Below are positions 50,468-57,045 of a stretch of 64,000 nt of DNA, piece by piece; positions within the stretch are counted from its first letter, which is position 1, and each line of letters opens with the position of its first letter. The notes beneath the pieces are model-generated. The model made no database searches. It saw only the letters and a list, made by a program, of their open reading frames with translations, and had not been told where the DNA came from. This DNA comes from JBBDMX01 sp040878035 (GTDB lineage Bacteria > Planctomycetota > Phycisphaerae > Phycisphaerales > Phycisphaeraceae), in assembly GCA_040878035.1 (NCBI GenBank), contig JBBDMX010000101.1, positions 62,001 through 126,000 of the forward strand. The letters run 5' to 3'. A program made the position numbers and the translations under genes.

Positions 50468-50944
50468 TCAACTCTTCTCCTCCAACTCCTTCAACAACGT
50501 CCCCACCTCCTTGTGCAACACCGGATGCACCGCCGTCGCACCGATCTCCGCCAGCGGTTCGAGCACGAATCGCCGCTCGTGCATGTGCGGGTGCGGCACG
50601 GTCAACCGTTGGGTCGTCAACACACGATCGCCATAGAGAAGGATATCCAGGTCCAACGTCCGCGGCCCCCACTTGACGCGCTGTTCTTCCGGTGGTCGGC
50701 CACGCACGCGCTCGATCCGCCGCAGGTGATCCAGCAATGCCGCCGGCTCCAACTCGGTATCCAACGCCGCGGCGGCATTGAGGTAATCCCCCTGCTCCAC
50801 CGGCCCCAACGGCGGCGTCTGGATCACCCGGCTCATCGCCGCCAGCGCCGTCCCCGGCAACGCCGCCAGCGCATCGCGCGCATACGCCAGGTGTCCCGCC
50901 CGGTCGCCCACATTACTACCCATGCCAATGTAAACGCGTGTCAT
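50468..50944 (-). CDS. folK: 2-amino-4-hydroxy-6-hydroxymethyldihydropteridine pyrophosphokinase
   Basis: A 158-residue folate-pathway enzyme. VYIGMGSNVGDRAGHLAYA is the N-terminal motif, SRVIQTPPLGPVEQGDYLNAA follows, and KWGPRTLDLDILLYGD is the catalytic signature with the two metal-binding aspartates, then VPHPHMHERRFVLEPL. GGGAG precedes the ATG. folB/folP are not adjacent. Confidence 0.94.
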   Translation of the reverse strand: MTRVYIGMGSNVGDRAGHLAYARDALAALPGTALAAMSRVIQTPPLGPVEQGDYLNAAAALDTELEPAALLDHLRRIERVRGRPPEEQRVKWGPRTLDLDILLYGDRVLTTQRLTVPHPHMHERRFVLEPLAEIGATAVHPVLHKEVGTLLKELEEKS

Positions 50945-50963
50945 AACGCTCCCATCAGAGCCG

Positions 50964-51009
<46 letters not shown>

Positions 51010-51044
51010 GGGCTTACGCCGCGCGGCTCCGACTGATACCCCCA

Positions 51045-51074
51045 TTGACGCCCCACCCATTGAGCCGATATACT
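51045..51074 (+). promoter_or_regulatory. sigma-70-type promoter of the ilvB leader
   Basis: TTGACG (51045-51050), 18-base spacer, TATACT (51069-51074). Transcription would start about 51081-51083, at or just before the leader-peptide ATG at 51084, so the leader mRNA is nearly leaderless. Confidence 0.7.
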
Positions 51075-51083
51075 ATCCACCCC

Positions 51084-51164
51084 ATGACCTCCCTTCGCGC
51101 CAGCCTGCTTGCCCTCGCCCTACCCACCGGCCGGATCGGTGTGGTTGTGGTCGTCGTTAGCTGA
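51084..51164 (+). CDS. ilvB leader peptide, six consecutive Val codons
   Basis: A 26-residue open frame, too short for normal gene finding, starting 9 bases after the -10 box. It reads MTSLRASLLALALPTG then RIG, six valines in a row (GTG GTT GTG GTC GTC GTT, 51141-51158), Ser and stop. Five leucines and one isoleucine precede, so all three branched-chain amino acids appear. This matches the logic of attenuator leader peptides such as IvbL of the E. coli ilvB operon, where scarcity of charged tRNA-Val stalls the ribosome. The ilvB start lies 147 bases downstream. The chance of six valines in a row directly ahead of ilvB is small. Confidence 0.82.
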   Translation: MTSLRASLLALALPTGRIGVVVVVVS

Positions 51165-51180
51165 GCGGACGACCCGCACC
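51138..51180 (+). promoter_or_regulatory. hairpin formed by the Val codons of the ilvB leader
   Basis: GGTGTG...GGTCGTC (51138-51155, the Val codons) pairs with GACGACC-CGCACC (51168-51180): 13 bp with a 5-base bulge, one G-U pair, followed by TTT. A ribosome stalled on the Val codons would prevent it. I could not find a classical downstream terminator with a U-run before ilvB, so the switch may differ from the enterobacterial one. Confidence 0.55.
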
Positions 51181-51311
51181 TTTCCCGCCGCGCGCTTCCT
51201 TCCGTTAATTGCCAGACTTTGTACAACTGTGATCCCAAGCTTGGGCAGAGGCTTTGCGACGCCCCGGGTCCACGGTCACCACGCTACCACCGTCACACAA
51301 GGACGATTCCC

Positions 51312-53111
51312 ATGCCCCGACTCAAATCCAGCCTCAGCACCCGCGACTACGCCTCCACCGGCGCCGGCCCCCTCACCGACCAATACGCCGGCATGACCGG
51401 TGCCCAGATCTTCCACGAAATGATGCGCCAGCACGACGTCAAGGCCATGTTCGGCTACCCCGGCGGCGCCATCCTGCCCGTGTTCGACGCTATTCACGAA
51501 TCCAAGCAATTCCAGTTCATCCTCACCCGCCACGAGCAAGGCGCCGGCCACATGGCCGAGGGCTATGCCCGCGCCAGCGGCAAGCCCGGCGTCGTGCTGG
51601 TGACGTCCGGACCCGGCGCGACCAACACCGTCACGCCCCTCCAGGACGCCCTCATGGACGGCACGCCCCTGATCGTCTTCTCCGGACAGGTCGCCACCGG
51701 CGCCATCGGCACCGACGCCTTCCAGGAAGCCGACGTGACCGGCATCACCCGCCCCTGCACCAAGTGGAACGTACTGGTCAAGGACCTGCGCGACCTACCC
51801 CGCCGCATCAACGAGGCCTTCCACATCGCCACCACCGGGCGGCCCGGACCGGTGCTGGTGGACCTGCCCAAGGACGTGACCGCCGCCAAGCTCACCGAGC
51901 CGGTGCACTGCGAGCCCAACCTGCCGGGCTATCACATTCGCGAGCTGGGCACCAGCAGCGAGATCGCGCGGGCCGCGGAGATGATCAACCGCGCCAAGCA
52001 GCCGGTGTTTTACGTGGGCCAGGGCGCACTGTTGTCCGGCGCCTACCAGGTGCTGCGCGAGTGCGTGCGCAAGGCCAATATCCCCGTGACCACCACGCTC
52101 CAGGGCTTAGGCTCATTCGATGAGAACGATCCGCTGGCGCTGCACATGCTGGGCATGCACGGCTCGGCGTACGCCAACTGGGCCGTGCACCAGAGCGACT
52201 GCATCATCGCCGTGGGAGCACGCTTCGACGATCGCGTGACAGGCAACATCGGCCGCTTCGCCCCCGCCGCCCGCGCCGCCGAACGCGAAGGCCGCGGCGG
52301 TCTCATTCACTTCGACATCGCCCCCGAGAACATCAACAAGGCGGTGCCGGTGACCATCGGCGTCGAGGGCGACGCTCGCAAGAACCTCGAACTGCTCCTG
52401 CCCATGCTCGAGCATCGCCCGCGCCAAGCCTGGATCGAGCTGATCACCAAGTGGAAACGCGAGCACCCGTTCCGCTACAAGGATGACGACCGCCCCGGCC
52501 ACACCAAGCCCCAGGCCGTGATCGAAGAGCTCTACAAGCAGACCGGCGGCGAGGCGCTGATCACCACCGGCGTGGGCCAGCACCAGATGTGGGCCGCGCA
52601 GTTCTTCCGCTTCTCCCGCCCACGCCAGTGGATCACCTCCGGCGGCCTGGGCACCATGGGCTACGGCGTGCCCGCGTCTATCGGCGCGCAACTGGCCCTC
52701 ATGCAATCCGACACACCCGACCTGCGAGTGATCAACATCGACGGCGACGGCTCGTTCTGCATGACCGCCATGGAGATGATCACCGCCGCGCAGTACAAGA
52801 TCCCCGCCAAGACCATCATCCTCAACAACGACTTCCAGGGCATGGTCAAGCAGTGGCAGGACCTGTTCTACCAGGAACGCTACAGCCACACGGTGATGCA
52901 CAACCCGGACTTCAAGGCCTTGGCGGACGCGATGCGCTGCAAGGGCTTCCGCTGCGGAAGCAAGGCCGAACTGCCCGGGGTGATGAAGGAGTTCCTCGCC
53001 CACGACGGCCCGGCCGTGCTCGACGCCATCGTCGAAAAGCACGAGCACGTGCTGCCCATGATCCCCGCGGGCAAAGGCGTGGACGACATGGTCCTGGGCA
53101 AGTGGGATTGA
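51312..53111 (+). CDS. ilvB: acetolactate synthase, large subunit
   Basis: A 599-residue ThDP enzyme for valine, leucine and isoleucine synthesis. FGYPGGAILPVFDAI and the catalytic glutamate in LTRHEQGAGHMAEGYARASG open the Pyr domain; VGARFDDRVTGNI is the FAD-region hallmark; GLGTMGYGVPASIGAQLA and NIDGDGSFCMTAMEM...NNDFQGMVKQWQ form the ThDP-Mg site (GDG-N). AAGGA precedes the ATG at 51312. No ilvN (regulatory subunit) or ilvC follows; the next gene is on the other strand. A Val-rich leader peptide and promoter lie upstream. Confidence 0.95.
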   Translation: MPRLKSSLSTRDYASTGAGPLTDQYAGMTGAQIFHEMMRQHDVKAMFGYPGGAILPVFDAIHESKQFQFILTRHEQGAGHMAEGYARASGKPGVVLVTSGPGATNTVTPLQDALMDGTPLIVFSGQVATGAIGTDAFQEADVTGITRPCTKWNVLVKDLRDLPRRINEAFHIATTGRPGPVLVDLPKDVTAAKLTEPVHCEPNLPGYHIRELGTSSEIARAAEMINRAKQPVFYVGQGALLSGAYQVLRECVRKANIPVTTTLQGLGSFDENDPLALHMLGMHGSAYANWAVHQSDCIIAVGARFDDRVTGNIGRFAPAARAAEREGRGGLIHFDIAPENINKAVPVTIGVEGDARKNLELLLPMLEHRPRQAWIELITKWKREHPFRYKDDDRPGHTKPQAVIEELYKQTGGEALITTGVGQHQMWAAQFFRFSRPRQWITSGGLGTMGYGVPASIGAQLALMQSDTPDLRVINIDGDGSFCMTAMEMITAAQYKIPAKTIILNNDFQGMVKQWQDLFYQERYSHTVMHNPDFKALADAMRCKGFRCGSKAELPGVMKEFLAHDGPAVLDAIVEKHEHVLPMIPAGKGVDDMVLGKWD

Positions 53112-53130
53112 GTGTTCCTGCGCAAGTTCA

Positions 53131-53236
53131 ATACCAGACGCTTGGCAGACTCAGCGTCGGCGTGAGGGAGCGCGCAACCAACAAATGCCCCCAACGCCGA
53201 CGCTGAGGCTCTTCCGGGGGGCGAAGCGTCTGGTAT
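53131..53236. repeat. inverted pair of the AGACGCTT...GTCGGCGTG module
   Basis: ATACCAGACGCTTGGCAGAC (53131) and its opposite-facing partner GGCGAAGCGTCTGGTAT (ending 53236), each with TCAGCGTCGGCGT or its complement. The right unit equals the one at 50419, including CTCTTCCGGGGGGCGAAGCG. Located after ilvB, between convergent genes. Confidence 0.85.
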
Positions 53237-53256
53237 CCTTTTTTTCTTCACAAGAA

Positions 53257-54165
53257 CTACCCCCGCACCCGCCTTCGATACTCCCCCGGGGTCATCCCAC
53301 TCAACTTCTTGAACACCGTCGCAAAATACTGGCTGCTGCTAAACCCCAGGGCAAAGGCCAAATCCGTCACGTCGCGATCCGTCGTGCGCAGCAGTTGCCG
53401 CGCCCGCGCGATCTTGCGCCGCGCCCGGTAGTCCTTGGGTGTGAAGCCCGTCTCCTGCACGAACAACTCGTGAAACCGGCTCACGCCCAGCCCCACCGCC
53501 GCCGCCACGTCCGCCACGCGGTACTCCTCGTGATCGTGCGCATCCATCCAGCGCAAGGCCCCGGCGATGCGCTGCGGGTGATCGTCATCGCGGCCCGCCA
53601 CCGCCTGATCATGATCCGCCAGCACGCGCACCAGGATTTCGTGCAGCGCCGCCCGCGCCGCGATTGCCGCCAGCTCACCGGCCCCCGCCCCCGGATGACG
53701 ATGCGCTTCGTGAATCGTGCGGAAGTGTGTGAGCAGCGAAGGCGAACCGACAAAGCAGCGCCGGCGAATCGCCGCAAACCCGTCGGCAATCGTCGCCGTC
53801 TGCCCCGCGGTCAACCCCGGCAGCGCCCGCCGCGGCGGGAACCGAAGCTGAAAGAAATACAGCTCGCACGGGTGCATCATCGAGTCGACGCCGCCGTGCT
53901 CCTCGCCCGGTCGAGTGAGGTACACATCGCCGCGGCCCACCTGAAACACTTCCGGGGAGTCCGGGGGGGAGTCCGCGGGCCCGCACCACCACTCGACGCT
54001 GCCACGCACCAGATAGCACACCTCCCACGCCGACTGATGCGCGTGGGGGCGCAGCCGGACGCTGGTGCGCGGGTGGCGGTCCCAGCCAAAGACGGCGAGC
54101 TCCGGCAACACCAGCCTGTCGCCTTGGTAGTGCTCGATGATCGTGCGTGCGACGTTCTTGCCCAT
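53257..54165 (-). CDS. AraC-family transcriptional regulator
   Basis: A 302-residue regulator. An N-terminal cupin-like sensor (about 30-110: SVRLRPHAHQSAWEVCYLVRGSVEWW...VGRGDVYLTRPGEEHGG) precedes two helix-turn-helix motifs at the C-terminus: VADVAAAVGLGVSRFHELFVQETG and VTDLAFALGFSSSQYFATVFKKLSGMTPGEYR. The cupin with its histidines is the usual carbohydrate-sensing domain. It is divergent from a PhyH dioxygenase gene, its likely target. A TAGAAT box lies 7 bases before the ATG. Confidence 0.92.
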   Translation of the reverse strand: MGKNVARTIIEHYQGDRLVLPELAVFGWDRHPRTSVRLRPHAHQSAWEVCYLVRGSVEWWCGPADSPPDSPEVFQVGRGDVYLTRPGEEHGGVDSMMHPCELYFFQLRFPPRRALPGLTAGQTATIADGFAAIRRRCFVGSPSLLTHFRTIHEAHRHPGAGAGELAAIAARAALHEILVRVLADHDQAVAGRDDDHPQRIAGALRWMDAHDHEEYRVADVAAAVGLGVSRFHELFVQETGFTPKDYRARRKIARARQLLRTTDRDVTDLAFALGFSSSQYFATVFKKLSGMTPGEYRRRVRG

Positions 54166-54247
54166 GTTCAATATTCTACGACGCAACGGAGCGAACGCCG
54201 CGCCCAAAGTGACCCGCTATCGTATTTAGAGTCCTTCCAAAGTCCTG

Positions 54248-54325
54248 GCCGCTTGCGGCTTCGCGCAGGCGCACAATCAACTGGCATCGACTGCCTTCTG
54301 ACCGTTGCGCGAAGCCGCAAGCGGC
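54248..54325. repeat. 20-bp perfect inverted repeat between araC-type and PhyH genes
   Basis: GCCGCTTGCGGCTTCGCGCA (54248-54267) and TGCGCGAAGCCGCAAGCGGC (54306-54325), loop 38 bases. The core AAGCCGCAAGCGGC matches the palindromes after mreB and at 23699, so it is probably a dispersed repeat, though it could also be an operator. Confidence 0.85.
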
Positions 54326-54352
54326 TCAAGCGAACGGAAATTGGAGTCCCCC

Positions 54353-55180
54353 ATGCCTACGACCAAATCGCAAGTCAGTCTCAGCAAGGACCAGATCGAG
54401 TTCTTCCATCGCGAGGGTTACCTCTCGATCGACGCCCTCACAACGCCCCAGGACGTCGCCGCCCTGCGGCAATCCTACGACCGCATCTTTAGCGAACGCG
54501 CCGGCCGGGCTGACGGCAACCAGTTCGACCTGGCGGGCACCGATGAGGAAGGCAAGGAAGCGGTCATGCCGCAGATCCTCGGCCCCGCGCGCTACGCGCC
54601 GGAGATGAACCAGTCGCTGCTGCTGGCTAACGCCACCGCGATCTGCAAGCAACTCTTTGGCGATCAGGCCACCTGCGCCTTCGCGCACGCGATCTACAAG
54701 CCGCCGCACATCAGCCCCGCCACGCCCTGGCATCAGGACGCCGCTTACTGGGCCGCCGACAAGGACTACCCATCGCAGGTGAGCATCTGGGTACCGCTCC
54801 AGGATGTGAAGGTCGAGAACGGCTGCATGTGGTTCACCCCCGGCAGCCACACCGCGCGCGACATCTGGCGGCATCAAAGCATCGGCAACGACCCGCGCAT
54901 CCACGCCCTGGAACTGCACCCCGATGAAATGCCGCGCGTGAAAAACGCCGTCGCCTGCCCCCTCCCTGCCGGGGGCTGCACCCTCCACGGCGGCTACATG
55001 CTCCACTACACCGGCCCCAACATCTCCGACATCCCCCGCCGCGCCCTGATCCTCATGGGCGGCCTACCCGCGGTGACCCGCACCACGCCGCGCGACCTGC
55101 ACTGGATGAAGGATAAACAGACGGCCAGAATGCAACGCCAGAAAGCCGCGGCGACGGCGACGATAAGCAAGGTGAAGTAA
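54353..55180 (+). CDS. phytanoyl-CoA dioxygenase (PhyH) family protein
   Basis: A 275-residue Fe(II)/2-oxoglutarate oxygenase. The iron ligands are TPWHQDAAYW (HxD) and a distal His in HGGYMLHYTGPN, with ISDIPRRALIL supplying the oxoglutarate-binding Arg. The N-terminus IEFFHREGYLSIDAL is typical of PhyH. The substrate is unknown; it may hydroxylate a small metabolite under control of the divergent AraC-type regulator. GGAG precedes the ATG at 54353. The stop codon TAA is the beginning of a GTAACAGGG repeat arm. Confidence 0.88.
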   Translation: MPTTKSQVSLSKDQIEFFHREGYLSIDALTTPQDVAALRQSYDRIFSERAGRADGNQFDLAGTDEEGKEAVMPQILGPARYAPEMNQSLLLANATAICKQLFGDQATCAFAHAIYKPPHISPATPWHQDAAYWAADKDYPSQVSIWVPLQDVKVENGCMWFTPGSHTARDIWRHQSIGNDPRIHALELHPDEMPRVKNAVACPLPAGGCTLHGGYMLHYTGPNISDIPRRALILMGGLPAVTRTTPRDLHWMKDKQTARMQRQKAAATATISKVK

Positions 55181-55330
55181 CAGGGATGAACACGGATGAA
55201 CACGGACGGGACTGAAACAAGGGCCGCCAAGCCGGGCCTGAGGCTTTGCGGGGAGAAGGCCCGGATTCCCTGCTCCCTCTCCCCCGGGAGACCCCGGAAG
55301 GGCTGGAGTAAGGGGATCTGCGGATGAATG
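55177..55330. repeat. single ATGAACACGG arm plus GGGCCTGAGGCTTTGCGG module
   Basis: AGTAACAGGGATGAACACGG begins at the PhyH stop; after CAAGG follows a GCCGGGCCTGAGGCTTTGCG hairpin and CCCTCTCCCCCGGGAGACCC. No complementary arm for the first part. The rest to 55444 holds nothing recognisable. Confidence 0.7.
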
Positions 55331-55444
55331 GAGCAATCGATCACGCGATGTCCCGCAAGATGTTGACGCACGGCACTGCTTCGAGGATGATTGTGGCAGT
55401 TCATGTGCGAACACCATTAGCAGCCTTCTCGAAACGGGGGCAAT

Positions 55445-56518
55445 ATGGCCTTACGCAAGTGCAAGGAGTGCGGCAACGCGGTTAGCACCAAAGCGCTGAT
55501 CTGCCCAACCTGTGGTGTACCCGTAAAGAAACGCACGAGAGTCGCTACCGGTTGTTTGACAGTTGTCTTCGTTACCGTGCTTGTTCTTGTATGCTCCGGA
55601 CTGTTCAACTCAGGTTCCTCCCCAACGCCTACCTCCCGTTCCCCGGCGGTCGCGACGCCGAGCCCTACAACTGATCCTGCTGGCAGCGAGGCAGGGAAGC
55701 CGCATGAGGCCAGCACCTCTAAACCAGTCGAGCAACCGAACGGGGCGGCAGCCGAAGCGCGACGTGACTTATCTGACAATGAACTACCGAGCTATTCTGC
55801 GGAGCAACTGCGATACTTGGTCATGGTTACCCGATTGGAAAGTGACGGGGTTGGGAAGTTGACTGGCGAAGGAGGCGCACTCGTTAAGCTACCTGGGAAC
55901 TTCGACATTGTTCAAGTCTTCCCATCCGCCGGTAGATTGCTGTTACACCATCTCGGCCAGTACGATATTCCTGATTACGGCATTCTGATTGACAACATTA
56001 GTACTGAACGGGCTGTTACAGGAAAGACCGTGTCGTTTTCGGGCTACTTTTTGGAACTCGGCACCTCTACATACGACACTATCCGCGGCGGCACCAATAC
56101 CGTGTACCACGTAGAAGCGCTATCTGACACGATGCTGGCGTGGGCGAGAAGCGAAATCGAGACGCAGAAAGCAGAGGAACTGCGCCGCCGAAAAGAAGCC
56201 GCTTATGCAACTTGGCAAACCGCAAAAGCAGAAGCCGAACAACTGGCAAGCGATTTAGCGACTCTAGTGGAGGCGAATCGTCGCGTTGATAGATATATTG
56301 AGGCGACATCCAAACTCAAAATGTATGCAGCGGCGCGAGACAAAAGGGATATTGCGCTGCTTATCGCAAACTTAGAAATCGAATTGGCCCAAATCGGGCC
56401 GGTTGATGAAACTACGGTGAATAGCTACCGGGAGAAACGTGATGAGCTTGCTGCCAAAGCCGGGCAGGCGAGAGTAACCGCCGCTCAACTTCGACAAGCA
56501 TACGAAATGCTCAAGTGA
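55445..56518 (+). CDS. zinc-ribbon membrane protein with coiled-coil tail, atypical composition
   Basis: A 357-residue protein unlike its neighbours. Residues 4-28, CKECGNAVSTKALICPTCG, form a zinc ribbon; a transmembrane helix follows (about 38-55, LTVVFVTVLVLVCSGLF); then a Ser/Thr/Pro-rich linker (57-105), a beta-type domain with ILIDNISTERAVTGKTVSFSGYF, and a helical, Glu/Lys-rich tail (about 225-355). The DNA is visibly richer in A and T, with codons such as TTA, AGA and GCA that are rare elsewhere, pointing to recent transfer. No known function; the zinc-ribbon plus helix plus exported domain is seen in many host-associated and phage-linked proteins. Confidence 0.72.
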   Translation: MALRKCKECGNAVSTKALICPTCGVPVKKRTRVATGCLTVVFVTVLVLVCSGLFNSGSSPTPTSRSPAVATPSPTTDPAGSEAGKPHEASTSKPVEQPNGAAAEARRDLSDNELPSYSAEQLRYLVMVTRLESDGVGKLTGEGGALVKLPGNFDIVQVFPSAGRLLLHHLGQYDIPDYGILIDNISTERAVTGKTVSFSGYFLELGTSTYDTIRGGTNTVYHVEALSDTMLAWARSEIETQKAEELRRRKEAAYATWQTAKAEAEQLASDLATLVEANRRVDRYIEATSKLKMYAAARDKRDIALLIANLEIELAQIGPVDETTVNSYREKRDELAAKAGQARVTAAQLRQAYEMLK

Positions 56519-56555
56519 ACCAGTGCAAAGCCTGTGTTAGTTTTTGGCAACCCTT

Positions 56556-56747
56556 ATGGATACCTGGCGCTTCTTACCATGGTGGATTCGTTACCCCCTC
56601 GCCCTGGGCATGATGGCTATTGCGGTACTGCTCTTCCTGTTCGCCAACCCCATGCCGGCGTTGCTCGTCGGCGGGTTGTTCGCCGTCGGCTTGATCCTGC
56701 TGTTTATCGGGCCGACGGATGCGGATAAGAAGGGGTATCGGTTCTGA
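56556..56747 (+). CDS. small two-helix membrane protein
   Basis: A 63-residue protein with two hydrophobic helices (YPLALGMMAIAVLLFLFA and ALLVGGLFAVGLILLFIG) and a charged end PTDADKKGYRF. Highly compact helical hairpin. No family recognised, but the composition is again that of the host genome. ATG 56556 preferred to an upstream TTG. Confidence 0.6.
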   Translation: MDTWRFLPWWIRYPLALGMMAIAVLLFLFANPMPALLVGGLFAVGLILLFIGPTDADKKGYRF

Positions 56748-56774
56748 GCGGCGGCGGATGAGCGGATGCTTCTT

Positions 56775-56945
56775 GACCCCGGAGGGGTCGCAGGATGTAG
56801 CCACGGGTGGAGCCCTGAGCGAGCGGTAGCGAGTCGAAGGGCGCAATCCGTGGTAGTGGACGTACTGCGCTTTTTCGCCCCGGCAGGGGCGACAGGAACT
56901 TGGCATACTCGCACGCTCCTGCCGCCCCTGCCGGGGCGGTCAATC
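56775..56945. repeat. GACCCCGGAGGGGTC-type palindrome cluster
   Basis: GACCCCGGAGGGGTCGCAGG (56775), then GTAGCCACGGGTGGAG...ATCCGTGG, CGCCCCGGCAGGGGCG and CCGCCCCTGCCGGGGCGG. This set of palindromes is widespread in planctomycete genomes between genes. No coding sequence seen in 56748-57045. Confidence 0.75.
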
Positions 56946-57045
56946 ACTCTCAATCTCTTCCACGGGTTGCGCGGCTGCCGGCTGCGCCGTCGCGCCGCTC
57001 CACCTTCCGGGGGCGTGGCCACAGCCTTTTGCCTCTTCGGGGCAG

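Noticed and set aside
54248..54325. Terminator between AraC and PhyH genes
   Set aside because: The genes diverge, so a terminator makes no sense there, and no T-run follows.
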